A DNA stretch of 64,000 nucleotides from Brachionus rotundiformis (Eukaryota > Rotifera > Eurotatoria > Ploima > Brachionidae). The stretch is from the NCBI GenBank assembly GCA_016802295.1, contig JAESIW010000129.1, positions 62,001-126,000 of the forward strand, in the 5' to 3' direction. Numbering within the stretch: the first letter of the stretch is position 1; every line of letters begins with the position of its first letter. Under the pieces are notes generated by a model. The model searched no databases, was not told the origin of the DNA, and worked only from the letters and a program-made list of their open reading frames with translations. Positions 1 through 13,200 of the stretch are shown piece after piece. The translations under genes were made by a program, and so were the position numbers.

Positions 1-1
1 T

Positions 2-288
2 TCAATAGCGCAAAATTTTGCGCAGAGCACCTCAGTCAATTCGACCACATCCAAACAAATGGCCAAGTCGGGCTCGCTCGAGGCCCAGATTTGCCAATAT
101 AACGAAGAAACAATCCATAAAGTGGGAAAAAAGATAAATTTTAATTTAAAACTTAAAAATAATTAAAAAATTTAAAGACAATTCTGGTTGGTGACTCGGG
201 TGTTGGCAAAACAAGTGTTCTTGTTCAATTTGACCAAGGCAAATTTCAATCAGGCTCATTTTCAGCAACAGTTGGCATTGGTTTCACA
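2..288 (+). CDS. Alternative 5' exons of the Rab26/37-like gene (P-loop and switch I), partial at left edge
   Basis: Two coding exons, 2-121 and 178-288, joined by a 56-bp intron, both ending in phase 0. The first encodes a Ser/Thr/Gln-rich N-terminus like the low-complexity head of Rab26. The second encodes beta-1, the P-loop GDSGVGKT and the switch I segment ending ATVGIGFT, followed at once by a GT donor. That donor lies at the same codon and phase as the donor at 2358 of the exon in the main Rab entry, so this exon could splice to 2422 and give a full GTPase. The G2 threonine is kept, but the usual Asp-Phe-Arg/Lys after TVGI reads Gly-Phe-Thr. The start lies left of the window. It could be a mutually exclusive exon from an alternative promoter or a decaying duplicate; the open frame and intact splice sites favour the first. 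Confidence 0.72.
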
Positions 289-2154
289 GTAAGAACAATT
301 TTCTTCTTCTAATTTAATTTGACAACTAAATTTCTCTTGAAAATTATCGATTTTCTTTTCGAATATTTACTAAAAGCAAACAAGAAAATTCAACATCTTA
401 CCATTTCCTACAAATTAAGTCATTTCGTGTTTGGAAACAAAATTTTAATTAAACATTAGAAAAGTTTTTTTCTCATTTTTAGCTAAAAGTAGTTCCAATT
501 CTGGCTTTTTGGGTCCAATTTGCGTGATCCAAAGTCAAACAAGTCATTATGTCATCAAAATTAATTAAGTTTTGGCAAAGTAATAAAATCGTAATCTAAA
601 ATTGATTGATTTTCCTTGGAGAATAGTTTTCATGTGTAATCCTAGTTAATATAAAGGTCTCAAAAGTTATGCCGCAAACCTCTATGTTATTCTAATTCAT
701 AATTATTATATTATCTCTAGTTTTTGGAATAAAATCCCCTTAAAAAATCAATAAACTGGAATTTATTAGGAGAAAATTTATTTATCAAAAAAGACTTAAA
801 AGCCTCATAGATATTTTTAAGCAAAAACCAAGCAATTATTTTCTACTTTAATTAATGTAAATGACATTCTTAATGAGGCTTGGAATCATGATAAAGACAC
901 GCAGTGCTCAAAAATCGAATGTGAGCTAGTCAGTGTATAATAGTGTTTAAAGCAACCAGGAACTCTGCATCCTAAAACCATTGTAATTAATTTTTCAAAT
1001 TTATTGTCACAAAATTTATCTAGTCATTTATTTTTGCTCAAAAAATATTAAATCTAGACTTGGATAATTTTTTCTGAATGGCTTTTGGAATAAGTTTTGC
1101 AGGTGTTTCGTGACTTTAAGACAATTTTCTACAATTAGTTAGTGTTAAATTAAATGAGCTTAAAATTGAAATATGAGTCTTTTGGAAAATTAATTAGACG
1201 CTAATTTAAAAAAAGGCCAATAGTCAGGAAATGATTGTTGGAAAATCGATTAGCATTTCTGGTTGCCAAGCAACAGTTTTGTTGAGTACTCTAAAATAGC
1301 ATTTAATAAAATAAAGGGAAAAAACTCGTATCAATTTTGTTTGGTTAAAAGAGGAGATGGGCACTAATTGAAGCAGAATAATCAAGATTACATTTCAGGA
1401 AATCATCAAGAGTTGACGAAATTGGTTGTAATAGGATATTTTTTCAGCACCATGAATCTCAAATATAAATTTTTTAATGCCATTTTGTGATATTGTTAAA
1501 ATCAAATCAGTCATAAGTTTTTAGTTTTTGTTCAGCATATGGCTCAGTTAACTTAATATAATATGGTAGTTTGGTGAAACATTTTTCAGATTTTTATATA
1601 GATCTAATTTTTTGTTTTATTGGCACAAATTTTTCAAAGATTTGGAAAATTATAATAAATCTAAAAGAAGATATTAATAACAAAATAGCTGACTCATAAG
1701 CCCTATAAATTATTCCAAAATAACTCAAATATATTTCATTTGAATTTATAATATAATTCTTCAAAAGAGATAATTTTTTTTATTTGAAATTAAATTTACT
1801 TTATAAAAAAAAAAAAAAGCTGAACAAGTTTAATTTACAAGATTAGTTTTGATTTATAATTATAATTAAAAAAAGTCATGTTGTGGCAATAAATGCACGA
1901 GTTATTGTCGTCAATGTGGAACAATAAAAAAGAAGATTTTTATTCAATTTGTCATTTCCTATTTAATAAATTTTATTAGTTTATTTTTGATTAAATTTAT
2001 CAGTCTTATTTTATTTGTTAAGCCTTTCACTAAACTAAGAAAAGACCATAGATTTTAAAATTAGATAAAAGTCGTCCATGTTTTTGTCATGATATAAAAA
2101 ACGCTGAGATGTCAATTAAGATAATTACCAAGGAAGTAAAACAATAGAAATAGA
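289..2154 (+). other. AT-rich intron/5' region between the two Rab exon sets
   Basis: About 1.9 kb of very AT-rich DNA with no open frame of note, no repeat and no RNA gene that I can see. If the upstream exons splice to 2422 it is intronic. It would also hold the promoter of the shorter transcript starting near 2155. An in-frame TAA lies 18 bp before the ATG at 2155. Confidence 0.5.
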
Positions 2155-2969
2155 ATGCAACGAAAAAATCAATCATTACTGTCAAATTCTTTATTTTCTA
2201 GCCAGCAGAGCATGCCTAGTCCAGATGAGTACGATTGCACCTTTAAAATAATGCTTATCGGCGACAGTGGAGTTGGTAAAACTTGTCTTTTAGTTCGCTT
2301 TAAAGACGATACTTTTCTAAGCTGTAATTTTATAGCCACTGTCGGCATTGATTTTAAGGTTTTTAGCCTTTGACCAACATGGTCCAAATTTACCAGTTTT
2401 AATTTTTTTCCATAAAAAAAGAACAAAATTGTGACAATTGACAATAAAAAGTGTAAGCTACAGATTTGGGACACAGCTGGACAGGAGCGATTCCGCAGCG
2501 TCACACACGCTTACTACCGCGATGCCCAAGCACTTCTCCTGCTCTATGACGTGACAAATCAGAGCAGCTTTGACAACATTAGAGCTTGGTTGAGCGAGAT
2601 ACGCCAGTATGCTGAAGAAGATGTGATCATCATGCTTCTTGGTAACAAAGTGGACAAGCCAAACCGAATTATTACCAAAGAGCAAGGAGAAAAACTTGCC
2701 AAAGTACATTTTTGAATTTAAATAAAAAAGGCTATTTTTCCAAAAGATTAATAATTAATTAATGTTTTCAGCAATACGAAGTTAGCTTTATGGAAACAAG
2801 TGCAAAAACGGGTCAAAATGTAGAATTGGCCTTTATGGCCGTAGCCAAGGCCTTAATCTCCAAGCAAATGAATGTTTCTTCGAACCAAAATGGAAGCAAG
2901 TTTAATCTAAATGAATTTATAGAGACGAACCGAGAGCAAAAAACCTGGTGTTGTAATATTACTTCATAA
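2155..2969 (+). CDS. Rab26/Rab37-like small GTPase
   Basis: Exons 2155-2358, 2422-2703 and 2772-2969, all in phase 0, give 227 residues. Motifs in order: P-loop GDSGVGKT, switch I TVGIDFK, WDTAGQERFRS (G3), NKVD (G4), ETSAKTG (G5), and a C-terminal CC four residues from the end for double prenylation. The stretch RSVTHAYYRDAQALLLLYD and the wording around FDNIRAWL match Rab26/Rab37, Rabs of regulated secretion and secretory granules. An in-frame stop just upstream supports translation from 2155; the ATG at 2212 is an alternative start. Introns are 63 and 68 bp. The gene converges on the methyltransferase at 3336. Rab26 and Rab37 cannot be told apart by eye, so no symbol is given. Confidence 0.93.
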
Positions 2970-3335
2970 ATAATACCAAATGTAATGAATTATGTACAAA
3001 TGATTTGCATCATCTATTTGTTTTGGATCTCAGTGATAACTAGTTTTTATATTAGTAAAAAATTAATAAAATATGTTTAGTAATTTGATTGATGTTGTTT
3101 TTGTTTTGGATGAAATAATTAATGTTTTGGTTTAATTAAAATTGATTTTTTTTTAAATATATTTTTCACTGCAGACCTTTAATTAAGAGAGAATATTAAG
3201 TGCTATGTTGATGATGTTTAATAATTAAGGACATTAAATATTTGTTATTTTTTTCTCCATATTATGTAGTTACATAGCACTAAAGACTAGCTTGGCTTGA
3301 TTTTTGTTTTGTATTTAATAAAATAATAATTAGCT
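2970..3335. other. Convergent 3' spacer
   Basis: Short AT-rich spacer between two convergent genes. It contains AATAAA-like stretches on both strands, suitable as polyadenylation signals, and no open frame. Confidence 0.5.
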
Positions 3336-4109
3336 TTATTGATTATTTAATTTAAAATTTGAACAAAAAATAAATACTTCAGCTGATTCATTGCGACTAG
3401 ATGGTGGTTTAACTATCTTTACATACTCAAAGTATTTGGATAAATTATTTTTAAAATTATTTGTTCCATCACCGAACCAAATTTTGCACAAAAAATGGCC
3501 TCTTTTATCCAAAAAATATTTTGCCATATCAAAGGCTTTTTCCTGAAGATCGATAATGGCATCGTGATCAAAAGTTGACTGGCCAGTTGAGTTTGGAGCC
3601 ATGTCCGATATAACACTTGTTGCCTTTAGACCATTCAACAGTTTTTCGATTTTTGATTTAGTTTGAGGAAGACATATGTCCGAATGGGACAAAACTTCGG
3701 CTCCATCTATCGGATAGATAAATTCTCTATCTAAACTTATAACTTTTCCTTGCGGTTTATTTTTTTCTACATGATTAAGAAGTTATTTATTGATAAACAT
3801 TGTGAAAAGCCCACCTCTGCGGTCAGAATTGGAGAGTTTTACTGCTAGTTGAGACCATGAGCCTGGAGATGCGCCAATGTCAATAACCACATCGCCAGGT
3901 TTGATGAAATTATATTTGTCATTTATCTCTAGTAGTTTAAATGCACTCCGAGCTCTATATGTTTCCTTAATAGCTCTCTTGACATACGGATCTTTGCGTT
4001 GTCTTTCTAGCCATAGTTTTGAGCTCGAACCAGATCCCTTGTTGGCAACCGAAGCTTTAAATATATCCTTAAATCTTAATTTTAAATTTGGTTTTAAAAT
4101 CATTTCCAA
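3336..4109 (-). CDS. MRM2: FtsJ/RrmJ-type rRNA 2'-O-ribose methyltransferase, MRM2-like
   Basis: Two exons, 4109-3815 and 3766-3336, joined in phase 1 across a 48-bp intron, give 241 residues. The protein opens with the RARSAFKLLEI helix, then the SAM-binding loop VVIDIGASPGSWSQ, then SDMAPNSTG, FLCKIWFGDG and an ESAEVFI strand. These place the K-D-K-E catalytic tetrad of the FtsJ family at about K58, D153, K193 and E228, all present. The substrate is a 2'-hydroxyl of rRNA. The mitochondrial large-subunit enzyme MRM2 is the closest match by length and by lack of a C-terminal extension. Only a few basic residues precede the domain, so a mitochondrial import signal is not obvious. Very confident of the family, less of the paralogue. 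Confidence 0.85.
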
Positions 4110-4414
4110 TGATCAAAAGTGAATTAAGAAACTTGAAATAGAAATTTTCTAATAATGTTACAAAAAATGTCTTTTGTTAAAAAATACAGATAATATTATT
4201 TTACTAAAAAATATTTCGTTAATTATGTTATTTTTTATTTTCGAACTAATTAATCAAAACAAACTAAAAATTAACCAAATATAATTTATAAAGAGTCAAA
4301 TAAAATCATCTAAATAAGAATGTATCTTTTTACTTATTAAATTTTATTTTATTTTTGAAAAAAATCTAAAAATATTCTATTTAAAACAAAAAAAGAAATA
4401 AAATAATTTAATCT

Positions 4415-7400
4415 CTAATTGTATCTAGTTTTAAATTTAATTAATTTTTTTAATTTATTCTCAAACTCAGCTTCAATATAGACATATTTAGAATCGTAGA
4501 CGGATACTAGGCCGACCCAGGAGTTTTCTATTTCTTTTGGTTCTAGCTTATCCAAATAGCGTTCTCCATTGCTTATTTTTACTTGATTGGTTTTTGGCAC
4601 TAGTATTGAAAAATGAACATCAAAAGTATTAAGACGATAGTTTTTCGGGGCTATCAGACAGCAATCTTTCCACAAGATTGGATCAATTATGGTTGGAAAA
4701 GGCTCAACATCATTTGATGGATCTTGCACCCGTATCAAATAGTTGAAGACTATTTCATCTGGAGGAGTCGGAAATACATCATCGTGTGCCATTATAGCCA
4801 AGTGGTAAAATCCCTTGTAAGGAAATCGTAGCAGGAAAGAAACAGTTTTTTCGTGTTTGTTGGTATTTTTGTAATTCATAAAGCAAAATTCATCAATTGG
4901 CTTGGGCGTACCATTGTTATCATAATCAAATCTGTACCAAAGTGTTATCGATTTGAGCATGGCTATCTCAATTTCAATCTGCTTACCATCTTCATTCACA
5001 ATATAAGGATCTATATTTACCACAGTATGCATTCCCAAATCATAAAACCTCTGCTTAGGGCCCCATTGTCTATTGTCTCCTTTTGGATACTGACAAAAAG
5101 ACTTTAACTGATAGTGGCATTTGATCAAAAATTTTCCAATAGGTGGCAGTTGTGAGCGAAGCATAGATTTGTAGGTGTCGCGTGGAGCCGCGTGAAGATC
5201 CAGTCCGTACAAGCCTGGATGCGGTGGGTTTATGATTATAATCAAAAAATTGTGCACAACTCTCTTCAAAAGACACAATTCAAGACACTTTGAGCTTATC
5301 TCTGGATCCGAACTGAACAAATAGGCTTCAAGATCCAAGGGCTGGTCCATTTGAAATACCAAGTTTATTTTTCCTTCACGGTCAGTACCCAAAATCCCCT
5401 GCTTGAAATCACACAAAGTGATGCCCAGGCGTTTCATAATCAAGTTAGTGCCAAATACATTTATGTCTGTTATTCGATTTGGTGGAATCTCAAAATGAAC
5501 TGGCTTGGGACAGGTCAATTTAAACGAGAGAATAGCCTTGCTATCTTGGTTAGATATCAAATAAAATGGAGTTGTGTCTGCAGAGGGCTGATGGTCGTCG
5601 ATTAATGAAGCGTATATTGTGAAGTTGTGGCTTCCTGCTTCTGGTAAAGAGAAAATTTTAAATGATATTGTGTTCTGATCTGTGTGGTGCTCAGATATGA
5701 CATATAAATTCGAATTGGATTGTTCATTTTCATTGCCAAGAAAGTTCCGAGTTGGATTAAAATGGGAAAAGTGTGAATTATTTGACGATTTGAGTATGTA
5801 TTTAAAATTAATTGAATCAGATAATTCAGGTGGATATTTTATTTCTAATTTGAAAGGCTCTTTGCCAATCGAGGTTATTTTGTTAAAATTAGTTATAGAT
5901 AAATTAAGTGTTCGAAATTGGGCTGTGATAATGGGATTTTTTTCGAATTCTTTCAAATTTTCCTTGAAACTGCTCATTGGTGCATCGGTGAATTGCCATT
6001 GTTTGTCATTTGGCAAAAATTCATAGAAAAGCGAATCAAAATCGGATAAAAAGTAAAACTCTGTTTCTTCATATGTAATATCTGAACTTAAAAAATATGA
6101 TTAATAATTTAATTATTTTCATATTTAATTAATTAGCTCATTCTTTTAAACATAATTGATCTTTTTAGTTGAACTTAAAAAATTCTCTCAAGTAAAAAAG
6201 CATAAAAATTTTGTTTAAAAATGAATCTAATTTTAGATTCCTGAATAATATTTTTAGATTATTAGTATAAAAACTATCCATTATCAATTAATCAAAAATT
6301 AAAAAATCACTTAGTTAAAAGTAAGGGTTAGCTTTTAAACTATTTTGAAAAACAAAAACATATGGTGACTTCTTTAGAAAATGGTGTATATAATAATTGA
6401 TTCTAATTCATGATAAATTACGTAATTTATAAAAGGTAAAAAGATAGACTTTTATTTTTTTATTAAAACTAAATAAGTTTCTTTATTCAACATAGAAAAT
6501 TAGTCTTTTTTGTTTTTAAAAATAAAAATTTTTTTATATTTTATCTCTTTCTTAATAATTCAATAGTTAATTAGTTGAAGCATTCTTAAAGTTTAAATTT
6601 TTGCATCAATTACGCTTCGATATTTTTAATGGAAAAATGGTCACCTTTTTTATTATTTTTAGTTGTGCTAAATAGACTAAATAGATATATTTTGTGTGAG
6701 AAAAATTAAAAATATTTAATCTGATACAGATAGATAAATTTTTGATTTTAGCTAGACTTTTAAAGGTGCATTTCTAAATAAGCTTACTTTAGGTAATATT
6801 TTACAGGTGTAAATGCTGGTTGAACAAAACGCCAACCACATTCTAAATTGACTATGTTCCAAACTGATTTGGTTTCGACTTTTTCACCGGGTTCTTGGCA
6901 AATAGTTTTCCAAAGACCTCGCACTAGATGATTTTCAATGCCAGCAAAACTAAATAATTAGTTAATTAAGAAAAACAAATCAAAAAATAAAATTACTCAC
7001 CTGCACAATCTTGAAAATATTGTATTGGTACTTTCGATTCCCAAGTCATAATTTCTCATTATTAAAGATCCTGTGTCATTTCGTCTAAACGATTCCAATT
7101 GAGTGGTCAATAAATATTTATAAATAGATCTTAGATTAAATAAATTAAATAATTAAATAAATTTTTATTGTCACCAAGTTACCTAACTAGATTTAAATTA
7201 CAATCACAGACCTCATTTAATTTGTAAATAATATCAGTTATTGTTTTAAAGTGCATAAGGCCAATATCTTTAACATGTGAATCTACGGCTGCCATGACAA
7301 ACTTTGGCATAAAAAGGTCAGACTTGCGCTGCAATGGCGATTTTATTTGAATCTGGTGACTACTCGCTCGATCATTTCGACTCTCGTGGCCAAGTATTTT

Positions 7401-9062
7401 TCTCAGACCAGTCGGACTGCCATTTAGTTCTTTATTTACATGAAAGTTAATTATTTCTGAATAATTAATTGTATTGGCCACGTTTTGCAGCACCTGATAC
7501 ATCCCAGGAATGGTGTGTATTTTGTCCACAGTAGTCTTAAAAAGCCAAAAATAGAAAATAAAATTTAATTAATTTTAAATTCTTAATTATTAAATTAATA
7601 AAAAATAGATTAAAATCTAAGTGAAAAAATTAATTTATTTTTTGTGCATATATTTTTTTTAAATGAGATAACCAGAAATTGATTAATAATTTAATATAAA
7701 AAGATAGTTTGAGGTGAAAATTTAATGTTCTATTAAATTTACCTGATATTGATTTAAATATGGCTCTAATTTAGTTATATAATCCTTTTGTACATGTTTT
7801 ATAATATCAATTGTCATCTGGTTATCTTTCTCTATTGACTGGATAAGTTGATCCCTCAATTTTTCGTCCGGCTTGCTGTTTCTCAACTTTTCCTGGAGCC
7901 TGATTACCGATGTTCGATAGTAGCTTTCTTCATAAAAAATCAATGCATTGTAGACCAGAGATTTTTGGTAAAACTAAACAAAAAATTTACCATATTTAAG
8001 ATATAAAAGAATTTTTGTTGGGTTTAGAAAAAAATTTATTATTACATTAAAATGAGTCATGTTCTGGTTTTGAATTTTAGCTTTAAGATCCAACTTGGTC
8101 TTATTTACAATATCATCTTCTTTTTGCTTATCTTTTCGTTTTCGCTTCATTTCTCTTTTCTCAGATTTGGCATCAAGACCATAATGCGGATTTTTTACCT
8201 CATAAACTTCAAGTTTTTCGTCAAAAGTGACACCTTGCTTTTTTGGTTTCATGTTCGATTTTAAAATTGGCTGAGTGGCATCTGTTCGACCAAGACTAGA
8301 GCTCGACGCCGATGCTAAATCGTCGCCTCCTTTTAAAAAGTACTCTTTTTTCTTAAAACAATTATCATCCTCATCATCAAAACTATTCTTTTTGCGTCCT
8401 ACAGATTCGGACCGAGCAGGTTTAGATCCGGGTGCATACCGTGAATTATCATTTTGCTCGCTAGTTGTCTCTGGCAAATTTTTTTGAGGCTTTTTTTTGT
8501 TGGAATATGGCGAAATTTGCATGGATTCAAACTCGTTTGTTGGCAAATAGCTTCCAAATTGGGAATTCATTAGATTGAACATTAACTGTTGAGGATGAAC
8601 TGGTGGTATCATATTTTGAGGAGGATGCTGGATTATTTTTTGACTGGGATTTAGATTTTGGTAGCCGGGATTGAATTGGACAAACTGCTGCTGTGCTTGG
8701 GCCATGGGGTTGGACAACATGTCCGAAGAGTTGGAAACCTTAGGAGCCCCTGTGTTGTTCGCTTGCATTACTTGGTAAGCTTTTAGGTCATACTGGGATT
8801 TTATTTGGTTGGCAAAAGAAGACTGGTCGTATTTCGGATAGGAGCCAATTATTGGCGCGCTATTTTGTGGATATATGAAATTAGGACTGACTAGGTTCTG
8901 AGATGGATAGATGACTTGTGGAAACGATGGGTTGCCGGGCCTTAAAATAGAAGTGTGCGGCAGGTTTTTGGAAGAGGGCTTTTTGTAGCGTGCCAAATCG
9001 AACTGTTCTGGTATATCCTCTACTATTTCAGCTTCATATGCGTCAAGCTTATTTGGATACAT
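4415..9062 (-). CDS. Hillarin/kyphoscoliosis (KY)-type transglutaminase-like protein, probably catalytically inactive
   Basis: Six exons (9062-8046, 7973-7743, 7535-7183, 7129-7001, 6949-6788, 6086-4415) with matching phases give about 1187 residues. Residues 1-340 are disordered and rich in Asn, Gln, Pro and Ser. A helical stretch follows, then a transglutaminase-like core at about 530-640, then a long beta-rich C-terminal region (about 640-1187) typical of hillarin, a cytoskeletal protein. The segment EFYFLSDFDSLFYEFLP followed by WQF matches the family signature for the end of the core. Where active members have Cys, His and Asp this protein seems to have E566, V606 and Q620, so a scaffold rather than a protease is expected. 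Four introns are 49-207 bp and one is 701 bp. The start at 9062 is chosen by content; an in-frame ATG at 9125 exists. Confidence 0.8.
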
Positions 9063-10277
9063 ATTCAAATCTAGACTTAAATTAAATGAAATAATTGAAA
9101 ATGGGACATCAATTTTTAAGCCCAAAATTTTGTAAATTTTAGCAAATAATTTTAATTTTTTGTTGATATTATAAAGATTGCTTAGTGAAAATTGGGCCGG
9201 CTAAAAGTAGTGTCATGCTTGAATGATTTAAAAGTAATAAGCTCAAATAAGATATAAAATTTGGTCATAATTGTGGCATTACATAGGTTTTGTTTTTAAA
9301 TTTTAATGTGAGTTTTATAATTTTTTTTTATTTTTTGATAAAAGAAAAAAATAAAGACGTCATGATGTAACAGGTCGGCCAAATCAATTTTTGTCAATTA
9401 TGATCTTAAGCAAAAAAGAACGTCTTATAGACACCATATAATATTAGATAATTATCTATTTTCAATCTACATTTTGTAATTTTTTTATTAGTTAAATAAA
9501 AAAAAATATTTTTTAATTTTATTCACAAAATTGTTGAAAAAAACTGATTAAAATAAAATTAAATTAAAATTGCTCGTCCTACTTTACCTCAGTATCATAA
9601 ATTCTAAATTTCTTGGGATTTCTAATAATTAATTGAATTTTAATTGTTTAAATTTTCTTTTCAAACAAGTTCTATTATTAATAGGTTATATTTTGTCTTT
9701 ATTTATGTTATTTTTTATATTCATTTAAATTGAATTTTTTATTTTTGCATAGATTTTGATTTATAATCAATGACAAATAATGACAGAGCAATTTTTTCAA
9801 TTTACCTTTATTTTATAATTCAAAATTTGTTTTGAATGACATAAACTATTTTGAAATTCAAGAGGTATAAAATATCTTAATTTTTGAATTTTTTTTTGAA
9901 GAAAATTTTGTTAAAGATAGGTCTAAAAAATATAAAAAGCGACAGATAACTAGCTTACATATCTATCTACATTTATTTTATCCAAATATCAATCAATTTT
10001 TCATTATTAAGCGCTAAATTGTTACTATGCTTTTGAAATTGTAAAATCTTTAAATTCAGCATAATTATAAAATACGATTCGATGGAGTTCCTCGACTCTT
10101 TAATTAAAATTTTTGTTATAATCTACATAGTGTATAGTTTTCAAATCGAATTATGTCAGAAATATTCAAATTTAATAATTTTTATAATAGTATATAGATT
10201 TTTCAAAAAAATACCGACTAAAATCTACATGTCTATTATATAATCTGGATTTATTTATAACATAATAAAAGGCAATA
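9063..10277. other. Divergent intergenic region
   Basis: About 1.2 kb of AT-rich DNA between divergently transcribed genes, presumably holding both promoters. I see no open frame, repeat or RNA gene in it. Confidence 0.5.
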
Positions 10278-13200
10278 ATGTTTGATAAAGCAATCGAGAG
10301 TCTGTGTGGCTCTCCGCTTTGGGTAGCCTAAACTAAAACCAAAAAAGCCTCTTTTATCTTATTAAAAGGACAATGAGACTGTTTACTCAAAATACCCCGA
10401 TTTTACTGAATGTTTCCAAAGAACCTATTTGATATGGGGTCCGTGCATTGTGCTCTGGCTGGTAGCGCCCTTTTGGTTCTACATGCTTACTCGCCAAAAA
10501 GCCGAATCGCTCAGAATTTCATGGTTGTTTATCACAAAAAATGTAATCTAATTGATTTATAAATTTTTACCAAATATAAAATTAAAAAAAAAATTTAGAT
10601 AACGATGTGTCTATTATTAATATTGGAGGCATACCATTTAGTATTTAATATAATGAACTACACTCAACCAATATATTCGATCACGCCAACTATTTCGATT
10701 ATGTCCTATGTGAGCTCAATTAATAAATAAATGAAATTTAAACTAATTAATAAATAATAATTAATTTAGATATTGTGCCTTGTTTTGATTCACTTTGAAA
10801 GAATAAAAGGAATTAGATCAAGCACTTTACAGTTTTCTTTTTGGGGTCTTTTGGCATTAGCCAATTTAATAACAGTTCGATCCAAAATTTTAAAATATTA
10901 TATAGAAGTAGCAATTTTTTTTTTATTTTATAAGTATAAAATATTTTTATTTTAGGCAACAAATTTAAATCTAAATGAAATAGCAATATTTATATTGTTT
11001 TATCTATTAGTATGGTCTAACTTGATATTGACTCTTTTTTCTCATAAAAATAAAAATAGCGCAGCATTTGACCAAGGACTGGAACAAGTATTTGAAATTT
11101 ATGCTGTTAATTGAAGTGTATGATTAATTTTTTATAGAAAATTTTACCTGAAAATTATGTCTCAATGCTTTCCAGACTGAGCTTTTGGTGGATAAATGAG
11201 TAAATTAAAATATAAGCTAAAAAGTGATAATTCAAAATGTTTGATTTTAGTCTGATACTAACTGGCTATAAGAGAGACCTGACAAAAGATGACTTGTGGA
11301 AAATAGATGACACCGAAGCATCTGAACACTTAACTCGCAAGCTTGATATTGCTTGGAACAAAGCATCCCATAAGTGAATATTTCTTACTTTAAGAACCAG
11401 CAGTCTAATATTTACCAATTAGATACATTCGTGAATTGAACAACAAAGCTGACGAAACTTTTCGCTCAGGTAACAGGTCATATGGAAATGGTACAACTGA
11501 TGAAGAACAAAAATTAACTGTAAGAAACTTAGTTGTAGGGTTTTAATTTAAACTTGTTTAATTAGGGCGCTTCACCCGAAGTAAAAATAAAAACTGGTTC
11601 AAAAATCAAAAAGCCATCGTTCGGATGGTGCCTATGTCGGGTGTATGCGGGCAAATTTTTGGCTGGTTCCTTAATTAAATTGATCCAAGATATCTTGTTG
11701 TTTGTGGGTCCAGTTATTTTAAAGTAAATTACTATAAACAATTATTAATTATTTAATTTAAAAATATTTTATTTAAAATAAAAAGCAAATTGCTCAATTT
11801 TATAAAAGATAAAGATCAAAACATGACTGTTGGTTTATTTTACACAGCTCTTTTGTTCCTGTCGGCATTGATACAATCATTTGTATTGCAGCATTATTTT
11901 CATAGAATGTTTATTGTTGGTTCGAGGATTAAAACTTCAACCACAAATTTAATTTATAAAAAAGTATTAACTAAAATAATAGATAAGAAATTGAATTAAA
12001 TTTTTCTAAATTAGAGTCTTAGGCTTCTTACATCTGCGCGTAAGTCGACCACAGTCGGCGAAATGACAAATTTAATAGCCGTAAATGCCCAAATGCTGGG
12101 AGATTTGACAACTTATTTGAACATTATTTGGTCAGCTCCTTTTCAAATCATAGTTGCCATGGTAATGCTGTGGCAGTATTTGGGCGTAGCTGCCCTAATT
12201 GGAGTCAGCACCATACTAATATTCATTCCATTGAATATAGTCATTGGAAATAAGACAAAAAAAATCCAGCTTACCAAGCTTAAGCAACAGGACTCGAGAA
12301 TTAAAATGATAAATGAAGTACTCTCTGGGATAAAAATTTTAAAGTTTTATGGCTGGGAAATTTCGTTCAAAGACATGATTGGATCGATTCGGTCTAAAGA
12401 GCTCAAGTATCTCAAGCAAATGGGTCTATTGTCCATTTCAACAAGTTTTTTATTTATCTGTGCACCATTGGTCATCACAATAGTGTCTTTTGGATCATTT
12501 ATAATGTTAAATGATAGTGAGAAATTTACCGCAAATGTCGTCTTTGTTAGTTTAAGTTTGTTCAATATACTCAGATTTCCTCTCACAGTATTACCTGGAA
12601 TTATCTCAGCTCTTATATCGGTATCTTGTTGTGCCAAAGAATGGCAAAATTAATCTTATAATCAAATTTTATCGATTACGATCAAAAAATTAATATGGGA
12701 AATAAAGGCCATAATTTAAGTTACCAATATAAATATTCTTCTGACTTGTAATTAATTTTTTGATCATTGGATCATTAAAATTTTATCATAAGATAACAAT
12801 TTGCCAAAAAAAATTTTTTTTTTTTTTCTTTTGTTAATTATTTTCCAAGGCCAAAGTCTCCTTGACCAGAATTTCGAGCTTTTTGCTTAAAGAAGAAATT
12901 AATGATGGCGATATATCTAACATTGATATACCAGGTAAGAATTATAATTTTGCCATTATTTTGAAGAAGATAACTAACATTTTCCAGGTATTGCTATAAA
13001 GACCGAAAACGCCGATCTCGGATGGGACCATACACCATTTTTTAAAGAGTATTTATTTTAGATTAATAGATTTATATAATGATTTATTAAATTAATTTTT
13101 TTCTTAAAAAGTCTGAATTTAGAAATAAAAAAAGGAAAGCTAATAGCTAGTAAATTTTATTCAAATAATCAAGAAAGTTGATTAACTATATTTTTAAGTC

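Noticed and set aside
4853..6026. Plus-strand frames opposite the hillarin-like gene
   Set aside because: Antisense shadows of a well-supported exon.
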